A stretch of 64,000 nt of DNA. Source: JANPCX01 sp050916095 (lineage in GTDB: Bacteria; Pseudomonadota; Gammaproteobacteria; Burkholderiales; Burkholderiaceae_C). The position numbers and the translations under genes were made by a program. The stretch spans positions 1,860,001-1,924,000 of the forward strand of contig CP050901.1 of assembly GCA_050916095.1 (NCBI GenBank). Reading direction: 5' to 3'. Of the stretch, positions 36,533 through 45,270 are shown piece after piece (the first letter of the stretch is position 1; each line of letters starts with the position of its first letter). Below the pieces are notes generated by a model. That model made no database searches and was not told where the DNA came from. It saw nothing but the letters and a program-made list of their open reading frames with translations.

Positions 36533-37831
36533 ATGGCGTCCAAGCCATCTTTCGAATTACGCCTGCGGGTGCTGCACGCCGTGCACGACGCCCCTGGCTC
36601 CACCATGCGCAGCCGCATCAAGTTCGTGGCCGATAAAAAATTCACCGACGTATTGACTGGCACTGAGCACCAGTTCACCTGGAGAACCATCAGCACCTGG
36701 CTGTACCGCCACCAACTGCGCGGCATCACCACGCTGGAGAATAAAACCCGCAGCGATAAAAATGCCTACCGCAAGGTGCAAGTGAACCAGCTCGCCGAGG
36801 CCCTGCATGAGGTGCTGCCCACACTGTCTGTGAACAAGGTGGGCTTGCTGCCTAAAAGCGTTCTCTACCGGGTGCTCCTGCAGCGCGGCTTGTTTGTCCG
36901 CTCTCAGTTGGCGCCCACCACGTTTTATCGCATGGTGCGCACCCACCAGCTGTTGGAGGAGGCCTCTGTGCAAAAGCACCGGCTGTCTTTTGCGATGCAG
37001 TTTGCTAACCAGTTGTGGCAGGCCGATACGCTTCATGGCCCCAGCATCAAGCAGCTTGATGGCTCGTGGAAGAAGACATTTCTGATCGCCTTCATCGACG
37101 ACGCCTCCCGCGTGATCACGCACGCCGAATTCTTCTGGCGCGACAACACGGCCAATATGGTGCAGGCGTTTCGCTCGGCGCTGTACAAGCGGGGCAGGCC
37201 TGAGCGGCTGTATTTTGACAATGGGTCAAACTATTCGTCCAAGGAGATTTTGCAGGCCTGTGTGCGCCTGGACATCCATCTATCGCACGCACCCATTCGC
37301 GATGGCGCGGCCAAGGGCAAGATTGAGCGGTTCTTTAGAGGGTTTCGGGATCGCTTCTTGACCTTGCATGCCAGCTTTTCCAGCCTGCAGGAGCTCAACC
37401 GCCTGACCCACCAGTGGGTCGAGCAGGAATACAACGCCAAACACCACAGCGGCATTCAAATGATTCCGCTGGACCGTTTCAACCTGGACCGCAACCGGGT
37501 GAAGTTCTTGAGCGACGACGCCTATTCGGCCGAGGTGTTCTTTGTCGAAGAGGATCGCAAAGTCAGCAAGACCAATGTGCTGTCTATCAACTCGCAGCGT
37601 TATGAATGCCCGGTGGATCTGCGGGAGAAGACGGTTCAGGTGCGTTTTGATCGCTCGCGGCTTGATCGAACAAGAGCCGGTCAAACAACAGTGGATCACT
37701 TCGTGGTGTATTTCAATGGGCAACGCATGGGGCTGGCCACACCGCTGGATCTGCATGCCAACGCGCGGCTGCGTATGCCTGATGTTGTCAACGGGGGCGT
37801 CACAACAGATTCCACTGGAGTTCACTCATGA
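36533..37831 (+). CDS. DDE transposase/integrase (rve fold, Tn552/TniA-like)
   Basis: 432-aa transposase. N-terminal DNA-binding region about 1-150; rve catalytic core with Asp165 (LWQADTLHG), Asp229 (LYFDNGSNY) and Glu265 (AKGKIERFF), spacing D-63-D-35-E; C-terminal Mu-type beta-barrel (about 330-420) with VLSINSQRYECP. The start is set by AGGAGGTGA eight bases upstream; the longer frame to 36383 is rejected. Shorter than TniA (about 560) and close to Tn552 p480. The stop overlaps the ATPase start. Confidence 0.9.
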   Translation: MASKPSFELRLRVLHAVHDAPGSTMRSRIKFVADKKFTDVLTGTEHQFTWRTISTWLYRHQLRGITTLENKTRSDKNAYRKVQVNQLAEALHEVLPTLSVNKVGLLPKSVLYRVLLQRGLFVRSQLAPTTFYRMVRTHQLLEEASVQKHRLSFAMQFANQLWQADTLHGPSIKQLDGSWKKTFLIAFIDDASRVITHAEFFWRDNTANMVQAFRSALYKRGRPERLYFDNGSNYSSKEILQACVRLDIHLSHAPIRDGAAKGKIERFFRGFRDRFLTLHASFSSLQELNRLTHQWVEQEYNAKHHSGIQMIPLDRFNLDRNRVKFLSDDAYSAEVFFVEEDRKVSKTNVLSINSQRYECPVDLREKTVQVRFDRSRLDRTRAGQTTVDHFVVYFNGQRMGLATPLDLHANARLRMPDVVNGGVTTDSTGVHS

Positions 37832-38667
37832 TCAAGTCCAGTTTCGGTTTAACCAAGGAGCCGTTTTATCGCTACGAGCTGGGCCACGAGGTGAGCTTGT
37901 TGCCGCAGCAGCTGGAGGCCATCGACATGATCAAGATCCATGCCCAGCATGGCGGCTTCTCGGTGGTCACGGGCAACCCTGGGGTGGGTAAATCCATCAT
38001 AGGTGACCATCTGGTGCAGCTTGGCAAGCAGCGCGACACGGTCGTGGTGTTCTTCACCCAGACCATGCACACCTATGGGCCCATCCTCAAACAATTGGCC
38101 GAGTCGATGCAGTTGGGTACTGTGCCAATGAAGGACATGGAGAAAGAATTGATCCAGGCGGCGTACCGCCATGTGCAGGCCAACAAAACTTTGTACATCG
38201 TCATCGACGAGGCACACTTGCTGGACATCGACGTCCTGCGTAAACTGCGCCTGCTGTTCGAGCGCTTTCCTGCCAAACACAACCTGGTCTTGCTGGGACA
38301 GCCGGACTTGATGGTCCGCCTGTCGATGATGTGCTGTGAGGACATCAAGAGCCGCATCAGCTACTCCAAGCAGGTGCTGCCTTTGAATGATTCGGACTTG
38401 AGCAGTTTCATCATCAATGAGTTGGCTGCTGTAGGTTTAGGGGCCAACACCTTTGACGAGGCGGCCGTACAGGTCATATTGAGAGCGGTGCAGGGCAACC
38501 TGCGTTTGTGCCGCAATCTTTGTTATGCCAGCTTGGTCGCAGCCTGCATGGACAAGCAGCGCATCTGCACCGTCTCGCATGTGAACGCTGCCTTGCTGCA
38601 ACCGCACTGGCGGTCGCATGAGGCGTTGATCAAGCAGCAAAGCCCGGCTAAGCGGGGGGCAGCATGA
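37828..38667 (+). CDS. AAA ATPase, TniB/ExeA-like transposition regulator
   Basis: 279-aa AAA+ ATPase. Walker A GNPGVGKS (about 50-57), Walker B LYIVIDEAHLL (about 124-134), sensor region LVLLGQPDLM and Arg-rich SRISYSKQVLPL. The N terminus FGLTKEPFYRYE is typical of ExeA/GspA-like and transposition ATPases. It would bind target DNA and recruit or activate the DDE transposase. ATGA overlaps on both sides couple it to its neighbours. Confidence 0.9.
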   Translation: MIKSSFGLTKEPFYRYELGHEVSLLPQQLEAIDMIKIHAQHGGFSVVTGNPGVGKSIIGDHLVQLGKQRDTVVVFFTQTMHTYGPILKQLAESMQLGTVPMKDMEKELIQAAYRHVQANKTLYIVIDEAHLLDIDVLRKLRLLFERFPAKHNLVLLGQPDLMVRLSMMCCEDIKSRISYSKQVLPLNDSDLSSFIINELAAVGLGANTFDEAAVQVILRAVQGNLRLCRNLCYASLVAACMDKQRICTVSHVNAALLQPHWRSHEALIKQQSPAKRGAA

Positions 38668-38825
38668 ACATGCGTGTGCACAGGCTGGTCACCCACTTGC
38701 AAGCCGAAGAGGCATACACGGTGGTCGAATTTTTAGACCAACTGCGAGCGGTGCTGATGCAGTCCTATGGCCAAGAGATCACCCAGATGCTCAAGCAGGC
38801 CCCAAGCCCGGGTGTCGCACGATGA
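38664..38825 (+). CDS. 53-residue protein at the end of the transposition operon
   Basis: Small ORF starting at the ATGA overlap with the ATPase stop: MNMRVHRLVTHLQAEEAYTV, then an acidic/helical stretch ending in SPGVAR. Predicted mostly helical, with no known domain. Codon use and coupling argue that it is a real gene, although it is short. It could be an accessory or regulatory factor of the transposase; no function can be assigned. Confidence 0.6.
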   Translation: MNMRVHRLVTHLQAEEAYTVVEFLDQLRAVLMQSYGQEITQMLKQAPSPGVAR

Positions 38826-38889
38826 AGATGATGATTGGCTGAACCAACATGAGGAACCGTTTTAGGGCCGCTTGGCCAAAACGGTCGTA

Positions 38890-38919
38890 AAAATGGGAGT
38901 CACAAGACTCCCATTTTTT
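38890..38919. terminator. Bidirectional intrinsic terminator
   Basis: AAAATGGGAGTC, loop ACAA, GACTCCCATTTTTT. The 9-bp GC-containing stem has an A-run before and a T-run after it, so it can stop transcription in both directions. It closes the transposition operon 65 bases after the last stop codon. Confidence 0.85.
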
Positions 38920-38925
38920 GCACAC

Positions 38926-39173
38926 AGCGGTATGACGAGAATTGGGTTCAGCGTTCGATCAAAGCGTGGCTTGACCGCTGCCATCTTATGACGCCAATGT
39001 GGGAAAACAGCTCCCACCTTGCCGAAATCGGGCGATGCCAATTTGGCAGGCAATACGATGGGAGCGAGGTACGCAACACAGAACGAAATAGACGCTGCCC
39101 CCAAGAACACCAGAATTGGCCTCAAGCCAGCATTCATGGTTGCACTGAAGTGGGTTGTGTGGGGGCTGCCCTT
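38926..39173. other. Gap between transposition module and TPR-methyltransferase
   Basis: About 250 bases. On the minus strand a frame from 39137 to 38862 encodes a 91-residue peptide with one hydrophobic stretch (PILVFLGAASISFCVAYLAP) but without a ribosome site, and it runs through the terminator, so it is more likely a gene remnant. No inverted end matching the left side of the transposition module was found. Confidence 0.4.
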
Positions 39174-40607
39174 TTAAGGTTTTTCGTCTGCTTCTTTCTT
39201 TTTGCTGACGCGCGGCTTACGCACCGCTTTTGCCTTGGGCTTTGCTTCGGATTCGACCACTGGCGCGGCCTCCCCAGCTGCTGCCTTGCGCGCAGTTACC
39301 AAAAATCCATTGATGGCTTCTTTGCCTTCATAACGAATCGTGGTGTCCTCCACCGTCACGTCGACAAAACCAGCACTTCGGCACAGTTGCTCGATGTGGC
39401 TTTGTTTGTGGGCGTACCGGTTGGTGGCACGCAGCAGGCAGTCTGCTTCGGTTTCCTGTGCACGTTCGCATGAGAATACGAAGTGCCCACCCGGCTTGAC
39501 AATGCGCTGGGCATTGGGAATGGCCAGTGTCAGGTCGCCAACGTAGATGAACACGTCGAGCGCGGTCAGAACCTCGTAAATGTCAGCAGGCGTTGCTTGC
39601 AGGGCGTCGAGCACGTTCACGGTGTGGAAACGGTCGTAAACCCCATGGCGCGCGGCTTGTTCAATCATTTTTTCCGACACATCCACGCCGATCAAAAAGC
39701 CGTCCAAACGGCCCAGGCAAACACCTAACAAACCGGTGCCGCAACCCAAGTCGAGCACATTGGTTTTGCGGTCGGGGTAGGTGGCCAAAATCCAATCGCC
39801 AACTTTTTTCGGCAGCTGGTAACGCAGGCCACGCACCATGTGTTGGTCATAAACCGAGGCCATGGTGTCGAACAACTCGCGCGCCATGCTCACGGGTTGC
39901 GTCGAAGGTGTTTGGCCTGACGCCACGGCGAGGTGGTAGTTGAAGTTGTCGTTGGTGGGTTCCAGGGACACCAGTTGTTGCCAATCGGCTTGTGCGCTGG
40001 CCTTGTCATCCAAGGCCAAAAACGCGCCGGCCCGCCCTTGCAGAGCGACCACATCCTCGGGCTGGCTGGTCAGCAGCTCGGTGAACAAAACAATCGCCTG
40101 CGCGTGTTGGCCGACAGCGCTCAAGTCTTGCGCCATCTGGGTTTTTAGCAGGCGGTTGTCAGGTGCAGCCAGCTCAATGGCCCGAGGCAAAAACTCGAGC
40201 GCCAAGGCGGAGTAGCCAGCACGATGGGCCACATCAATCGCGCCTTGAAGGGTTGGCAGATGCCCCGGGGCCAAGGCCACCGCTTTTTGCGCCTCGGTGG
40301 CCGCTTCGACGAACTGGTTTTGTCTGGCCAGAAGCAGGGCCAAATCCAGCACGGCAGGTGCCCATTGCGGTGCAATTTTCACGGCTTGCTGCGCTGCTTT
40401 GAGGGCTCCTTGGGGCTGACCGGCTGCCTCTGCCAAGCGCGTGCCCATCATGAAAATGCGGGGGTCGCCCGTCACTTGGGTTTGCATTTGGTTCAGGAGG
40501 CTTGCGGCTTCTTTTAACTTGCCGTTTTGAATGAAACGTTCGGCTTGTATCAGCCCTGGCAAGCTGGGGTCGGCCGGTGCAGCGGTCGTGGAGTGAGAAC
40601 GGGTCAT
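39174..40607 (-). CDS. TPR-repeat protein with C-terminal SAM-dependent methyltransferase domain
   Basis: 477-aa cytoplasmic protein. Residues about 20-250 are TPR repeats (e.g. LKAAQQAVKIAPQWAPAVLDLALLLARQ); residues about 275-430 a class I methyltransferase with motif I VLDLGCGTGLLGVCLG, post-I GVDVSEKMIEQA and IVKPGGHFVFSCE. The tail is Lys/Ala/Pro-rich. ATG at 40607 is preferred to 40658. The arrangement resembles the NDUFAF5/TPR-methyltransferases of proteobacteria, whose substrates are mostly unknown. It is separated from ohr by 102 bases. Confidence 0.88.
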   Translation of the reverse strand: MTRSHSTTAAPADPSLPGLIQAERFIQNGKLKEAASLLNQMQTQVTGDPRIFMMGTRLAEAAGQPQGALKAAQQAVKIAPQWAPAVLDLALLLARQNQFVEAATEAQKAVALAPGHLPTLQGAIDVAHRAGYSALALEFLPRAIELAAPDNRLLKTQMAQDLSAVGQHAQAIVLFTELLTSQPEDVVALQGRAGAFLALDDKASAQADWQQLVSLEPTNDNFNYHLAVASGQTPSTQPVSMARELFDTMASVYDQHMVRGLRYQLPKKVGDWILATYPDRKTNVLDLGCGTGLLGVCLGRLDGFLIGVDVSEKMIEQAARHGVYDRFHTVNVLDALQATPADIYEVLTALDVFIYVGDLTLAIPNAQRIVKPGGHFVFSCERAQETEADCLLRATNRYAHKQSHIEQLCRSAGFVDVTVEDTTIRYEGKEAINGFLVTARKAAAGEAAPVVESEAKPKAKAVRKPRVSKKKEADEKP

Positions 40608-40709
40608 GGTGGTTTGTAGCTCGAGCCAAGGAAGCGGGCCAAGAAAAAAATGCGCCAACGGCGTCAGCGCACAGGTCGGATCGAGATTATCTCGTGTGGG
40701 CTGAGTTCG

Positions 40710-41132
40710 TCACACAACGGTCAAAGTCACGTCGATGTTGCCGCGTGTGGCGTTGGAATAGGGGCAGACGCCATGGGCGGCAGCGACCAACTTTTCAGCC
40801 TCCGTGCGGTCCATCCCTGGAATGCTGATGGCCATGGCCACTTGGATGCCAAAACCCGCTGGAATGGGGCCAATGGCCACATCTGCGGTGATGGAGGTCT
40901 CGGCTGGCAAGCTGATTTTCTGCTGGCCGGCGACGAATTTCATCGCACCCAAAAAACAGGCCGAGTAACCGGCGGCGAACAGCTGCTCGGGGTTGGTGCC
41001 GTCACCGTTGCCGCCCATTTCTTTGGGAGGTGCGAGCTTGACATCCAGTTTGCCGTCATCGGTGCGTGATTTGCCATCACGGCCGCCGGTCGAGGTGGCG
41101 TGGGCGGTGTAGAGGATTTTTTCGAGTGCCAT
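40710..41132 (-). CDS. ohr: Organic hydroperoxide resistance protein (Ohr)
   Basis: 140-aa Ohr-subfamily peroxidase that reduces organic peroxides with dithiol lipoamide electrons. Seen: LFAAGYSACFLGAMKFV with the peroxidatic Cys and AAHGVCPYSNATRGN with the resolving Cys, the Ohr form rather than OsmC. ATG at 41132 (MALEKILYTAHATSTGGRDG) matches the family; the longer frame is rejected. Often controlled by OhrR, which is not present next to it here. Confidence 0.94.
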   Translation of the reverse strand: MALEKILYTAHATSTGGRDGKSRTDDGKLDVKLAPPKEMGGNGDGTNPEQLFAAGYSACFLGAMKFVAGQQKISLPAETSITADVAIGPIPAGFGIQVAMAISIPGMDRTEAEKLVAAAHGVCPYSNATRGNIDVTLTVV

Positions 41133-41213
41133 GTTGAAGTCCTGTTGATGTTGAAGGGGGTGAATGATGCCCGCAAGGGATGGCATCAAGGGTGGTGCGG
41201 TTTTTTGTGGATG

Positions 41214-43172
41214 TTATGTGGCTGCGCTCAAGCTGTCGATCTCGGTGCTCAGCTCCAACCAGCGGCCTTCCAGCAAGGCAATTTCGTCCAGTATGGTTTT
41301 GAGCTTCTTGCCTTTGTCCGCCAGGTCTTTGGGTGCGGTGTCACTGCTGGCCAATGCAGTTTCCAACTGGTCACGCTCGGCGAAAAGAACGCCCAGGCGG
41401 TTGTCCACTTTGTTCAGCTCTTTGCGCAGAGGCTTGAGGTCTTCGCTGCGCTGAAGGCGTGCCTGGGTAGCGGCCTTGCGGTCGTCTTTGCTGTTGGATG
41501 CAGGTTGGCTCGAAGCTGTCTGAGTATCTTTGTTTTTGGTTTTGCTGCTGGACTTGGCATTGGCGTCACGCAAGGCTTTGGCCTGTTCGCGCGAGTTGTC
41601 CAACAACCATTTTTGATAGTCGTCCAGGTCGCCGTCGAAAGGCTCTACCTTGCCGCCAGTGACAAGCCAAAACTCGTCACAGACTTCACGCAAAAGTGCG
41701 CGGTCGTGGCTGACCAGCATCACGGTTCCTTCGAATTCGTTCAGTGCCATCGACAACGCTTCGCGTGTGTCCAAGTCCAAGTGGTTGGTTGGTTCGTCCA
41801 GCAGCAGCAGGTTGGGGCGTTGCCACACCAGCATCGCCAGCACCAAGCGGGCTTTTTCTCCACCACTCAAACTGCCAACGGCCTGCGTCACCATGTCGCC
41901 GACGAAACGGAAGCTGCCCAGGAAGTCGCGCAGTTCTTGCTCGCGACCCGCAGGGCCGACATCACGGGCCAGGCGAATCATGTGCATGAGCGGTCCATCT
42001 TCGAGTTGGAGCACGTCAAGTTCTTGCTGTGCGAAGTAACCGATGGACAGGCCTTTGCCCTCGGTGACTTCCCCCGAAATCAATGGAATTTCTTTCGCAA
42101 TGGTTTTGACCAAGGTGGACTTGCCTTGGCCGTTGGCCCCGAGGATGCCTATGCGTTGCCCCGCCAATACGGAACGGTTGATGTCTTTGACAATGGCAGT
42201 TCCGTTGTAGCCGCAGTTCATCATGGAGAAAGCCAACATCGGATTGGGCAGACTCATTGGTTCGCGAAACTCAAAATTGAAGTCGCTGCTGGTGAGGATG
42301 GGGGCGAGTTTTTCCATGCGCGCCAGGGCCTTGACGCGGCTTTGCGCTTGTTTGGCCTTGCTGGCTTTGGCTTTGAAGCGGTCGATGAATTTCTGCAAAT
42401 GCGCCATGCGCTCTTGCTGTTTGCTCGCTTGCGCCTGCGCTTGCAACATCCGCTCAGCCCGCATCTCTTCAAAAGCGGTGTAGTTGCCGCCGTAACGTGT
42501 GAGCTGGGTTTGGTCCAGGTGCAGGGTGACCTTGGTGATGGCGTCCAAAAACTCGCGGTCGTGGCTGATGACGATCATCGTGCCTTCGTATTTCAGCAGC
42601 CAGGCTTCCAGCCACACCAAAGCGTCCAAGTCCAAGTGGTTGGTGGGCTCGTCCAGCAGCATCAAGTCGGCGGGGCACATCAGGGCGCGGGCCAGCTGCA
42701 ATCGCATGCGCCAACCGCCCGAGAAGCTGTTCACCGGCAGGTCCAACTGGTCGGTGCGAAAGCCCAGGCCCATCAGCAAGGCTTGAGCGCGTGCGGGCGC
42801 ATCAAAGCCGCCAGCCTCGGCGATGGCCATGTGAGCGTCGCCCATGGCGTGTCCGTCGTCCGTGGCTTCTGCCGCGGCCAACGCTTCTTGCGCGGCCATC
42901 AAGCGGGTATCGCCCTGCAGCACGAAGTCGGTCGCGGAGTCTGATGTTTCTGGCATGGACTGAGCCACTTCGCCGATGATCCAGCGCGGCGGGATGTCCA
43001 CGTCGCCCGAGTCAGACTGCAAGCGGTTCGTCAACAGCGAGAACAAGCTGGATTTGCCGGCGCCATTGCGTCCCACCAGGCCGACTTTTTCACCCGGTTG
43101 TAGGGTGGCACTGGCATCTTGCAAAACGATTTTGGTGCCACGGCGCAGCGTGACGTTTTTGATGACGATCAT
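41214..43172 (-). CDS. ABC-F family ATPase (YheS/Uup-like)
   Basis: 652-aa soluble double ABC protein acting on the ribosome. First cassette: GRNGAGKSSL, SGGWRMRLQLARAL, LMLLDEPTNHLDL; second: GANGQGKSTL, LSGGEKARLVLAML, LLLLDEPTNHLDLDTRE. A linker (P-site tRNA-interaction motif) lies between them with Lys/Gln-rich helices, and a C-terminal coiled coil (about 560-650) like Uup/YheS. The start overlaps the prmB stop (ATGA), so it is in the dap-prmB operon. Confidence 0.93.
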   Translation of the reverse strand: MIVIKNVTLRRGTKIVLQDASATLQPGEKVGLVGRNGAGKSSLFSLLTNRLQSDSGDVDIPPRWIIGEVAQSMPETSDSATDFVLQGDTRLMAAQEALAAAEATDDGHAMGDAHMAIAEAGGFDAPARAQALLMGLGFRTDQLDLPVNSFSGGWRMRLQLARALMCPADLMLLDEPTNHLDLDALVWLEAWLLKYEGTMIVISHDREFLDAITKVTLHLDQTQLTRYGGNYTAFEEMRAERMLQAQAQASKQQERMAHLQKFIDRFKAKASKAKQAQSRVKALARMEKLAPILTSSDFNFEFREPMSLPNPMLAFSMMNCGYNGTAIVKDINRSVLAGQRIGILGANGQGKSTLVKTIAKEIPLISGEVTEGKGLSIGYFAQQELDVLQLEDGPLMHMIRLARDVGPAGREQELRDFLGSFRFVGDMVTQAVGSLSGGEKARLVLAMLVWQRPNLLLLDEPTNHLDLDTREALSMALNEFEGTVMLVSHDRALLREVCDEFWLVTGGKVEPFDGDLDDYQKWLLDNSREQAKALRDANAKSSSKTKNKDTQTASSQPASNSKDDRKAATQARLQRSEDLKPLRKELNKVDNRLGVLFAERDQLETALASSDTAPKDLADKGKKLKTILDEIALLEGRWLELSTEIDSLSAAT

Positions 43173-44098
43173 GGGGTGGGTCTTTTTCCTTGGCCACGGT
43201 GACTGCTGTGCGGGTTCTGTGCCCAGCGCTCCAGTGCTTGTTTCTCAATCAGTAACACCTGGTCGTCTCCGGCACTGGTTTCCATCCATGCCACCTCCAA
43301 GCGGCGAAAGGCGTGCTCGAAGTGGGCTCGTTCGTTGCCGATTTCCAGCACCAAGACGCCAATATCACTCAGGCGAGAGGGAGCGTCGGTCAAGATGCGG
43401 CGCACCAAGTCCATGCCATCAGCGCCGCCGGCCAGTGCCAGCACGGGTTCGTGTTGGTACTCGGCCGGCAAGGTCTGCATGCTTTGACTGTTCACGTAAG
43501 GCGGGTTGCAAATGATGAGGTCGTAGGGCCCCTTCACGCTGTCGAGCAAATCAGAGGGATAGACCTTGATTCGTTTTTGCAGTTTGTGTTTGTCGACGTT
43601 GATTTGCGCCACGGCCAAAGCGTCGTTAGAGATGTCCACCGCGTCAACAGTCACCTCCGGATAGGCCATGGCGGCAATCACGGCCAAGCTGCCATTGCCT
43701 GTGCACAGGTCCAACACGCGGGAGGTCCGGTCCGACAGCCAGGCATCGAGCTGCCCCGTCCCTTCGCCGTCGGCCAGCAACTCGGCGATGAAAGAGCGCG
43801 GCACGATGACGCGTTCGTCTACATAAAAAGGCACGTTTTGCAGCCAGGCTTCTTGGGTGAGGTAGGCGGCAGGGCGGCGGGTTTCAATGCGTTTTGAAAT
43901 CAAATCCTCGGCTTTGTTTTGTTCTTCCGAAGAGAGTTCTTTGGCTGCATGCGCCTCCAGCGCGTCCATGTCCATGCCCAGGGACCACAGCACCAGCCAG
44001 GCGGCTTCGTCAAAGGCGTTCAGCGTGCCATGCCCAAACGAAACGCCCGCCTGTTTGAGGCGGGCGCTTTGCGCGGTGATGAGTTCAATCAATGTCAT
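43169..44098 (-). CDS. prmB: Ribosomal protein L3 N5-glutamine methyltransferase
   Basis: 309-aa SAM-dependent methyltransferase that modifies a Gln of ribosomal protein L3. Seen: motif I VLDLCTGNGSLAVIAA, acidic loop AVDISNDAL and the amino-methyltransferase motif NPPYVNSQSM, with the N-terminal helical domain RIETRRPAAYLTQEAWLQNVPFYVDERVIVPRS typical of PrmB/PrmC. PrmB rather than PrmC is preferred from the VDERVIVPRSFIAELL segment. Overlaps dapE stop by four bases. Confidence 0.93.
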   Translation of the reverse strand: MTLIELITAQSARLKQAGVSFGHGTLNAFDEAAWLVLWSLGMDMDALEAHAAKELSSEEQNKAEDLISKRIETRRPAAYLTQEAWLQNVPFYVDERVIVPRSFIAELLADGEGTGQLDAWLSDRTSRVLDLCTGNGSLAVIAAMAYPEVTVDAVDISNDALAVAQINVDKHKLQKRIKVYPSDLLDSVKGPYDLIICNPPYVNSQSMQTLPAEYQHEPVLALAGGADGMDLVRRILTDAPSRLSDIGVLVLEIGNERAHFEHAFRRLEVAWMETSAGDDQVLLIEKQALERWAQNPHSSHRGQGKRPTP

Positions 44099-45264
44099 GT
44101 GAGCAGGCTTTCCAAGGTACGCCGGTAGATGTTTTTCAAGGGTTCAATGCTGTCCACGGCGATGTGTTCGTTGATCTGGTGGATGGTGGCATTCAAAGGA
44201 CCAAACTCCACCACCTGGGGGCATATTTTGGCAATGAAGCGTGCGTCGGACGTGCCGCCGGTGGTGGAGAGTTCCGTGGTGAGACCAGTCTCTCTTGTGA
44301 TGGCTTGGCTGAGCGCTTGACTGAGCGGTCCGGGTTGGGTGATGAAAGGCTCTCCGCCGAGTGTCCAGGCCAAGTCGTAGTGCAAATCATGGCGGTCCAG
44401 AACCTCGTGCACCCGAGCCTTCAAGGACTCAGCGGTGGATTCTGTCGAGAAGCGGAAATTGAACTGCATCACCAATTCGCCCGGGATGACGTTGGTGGCA
44501 CCCGTGCCCGACTGGATGTTGGACACTTGCCAAGCCGTGGGAGGAAAGTAGGCATTGCCTGCGTCCCACTGCGTGCTGGCCAGTTCCGCCAATGCAGGCG
44601 CCAACAGGTGGATGGGATTTTTAGCCAGGTGCGGGTAGGCAATATGACCTTGAACGCCCTTGACGGTCAGCTTACCCGACAGGGATCCACGCCTGCCGTT
44701 TTTGATCATGTCGCCCAGCTTGTTGACCGAGGTGGGTTCACCGACGATGCAGTAGTCGAGCTTGACTTTCTTTTCCTGTAGCCACTGGCAAACCTTGACC
44801 GTACCGTCCACCGACGGGCCTTCTTCGTCGCTGGTGAGCAAGAATGCAACGGAACCCTGGTGCTGGGGGTGGGCGGCAACAAACTCTTCAACCGCCACCA
44901 CCATCGCGGCGAGCGAGCTTTTCATGTCTGCCGCACCTCGTGCATACAACATGCCCTCCCTGTGTGTGGGAACGAACGGGTCGCTGTTCCACTGGCTCAA
45001 GGGGCCGGTCGGAACCACATCGGTATGGCCGGCCAAAACGAGCACCGGCCCTTGTGGGTCGCTGCCACGGCGCAGCGCCCAGAGGTTGGTGACTCGGAAA
45101 TCTGCAGGGCCAAAAACCAGGGTGTGGCATTCAAACCCCAGGGGCTTGAGGCGATTGGCGATCAGTTCTTGGCAACCTGCGTCGTCTGGCGTTGCAGAGG
45201 GGCGGCTGAGCAGCTGCTCGGTGAGGTGAAGGGCGGTAGAGGTCACAAGAAATGGTGCAATCAA
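44095..45264 (-). CDS. dapE: Succinyl-diaminopimelate desuccinylase
   Basis: 389-aa di-zinc M20 peptidase-like enzyme that removes succinate from N-succinyl-L,L-diaminopimelate in lysine and peptidoglycan synthesis. Seen: LAGHTDVVPTG (first metal His/Asp), LLTSDEEGPSVDGT (Glu-Glu, base and metal), and TTGGTSDARF near the end. With dapD and dapC in the same operon it gives the succinylase branch from tetrahydrodipicolinate. It starts 6 bases after the PilT/PilU-like gene. Confidence 0.95.
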   Translation of the reverse strand: MIAPFLVTSTALHLTEQLLSRPSATPDDAGCQELIANRLKPLGFECHTLVFGPADFRVTNLWALRRGSDPQGPVLVLAGHTDVVPTGPLSQWNSDPFVPTHREGMLYARGAADMKSSLAAMVVAVEEFVAAHPQHQGSVAFLLTSDEEGPSVDGTVKVCQWLQEKKVKLDYCIVGEPTSVNKLGDMIKNGRRGSLSGKLTVKGVQGHIAYPHLAKNPIHLLAPALAELASTQWDAGNAYFPPTAWQVSNIQSGTGATNVIPGELVMQFNFRFSTESTAESLKARVHEVLDRHDLHYDLAWTLGGEPFITQPGPLSQALSQAITRETGLTTELSTTGGTSDARFIAKICPQVVEFGPLNATIHQINEHIAVDSIEPLKNIYRRTLESLLT

Positions 45265-45270
45265 AGGCGC

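Larger units (their letters stand above)
35765..38825 (+). mobile_element. Tn552/TniAB-like transposition module (ends not located)
   Basis: Four co-directional genes: a zinc-ribbon protein, a DDE integrase with D165-D229-(35)-E265, an AAA ATPase and a 53-residue protein. The last three are coupled by ATGA overlaps. The DDE plus ATPase pairing is that of Tn552 p480/p271, TniA/TniB and TnsB/TnsC. The coordinates cover only the genes; terminal repeats and target duplication could not be identified. No cargo genes are visible. Confidence 0.75.

Noticed and set aside
35590..39010. GCTGCCAT..ATGACGC motif on both sides of the transposition module as terminal repeats
   Set aside because: The two copies are in direct, not inverted, orientation and differ by an internal gap, so they do not define transposon ends.
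38862..39137. 91-residue minus-strand ORF with a hydrophobic stretch
   Set aside because: Crosses the bidirectional terminator and lacks a ribosome site; perhaps a gene remnant, noted in the gap entry only.
41100..42944. 614-residue plus-strand ORF opposite the ABC-F gene
   Set aside because: Antisense frame; the ABC-F motifs on the minus strand are complete, and this ORF has none.
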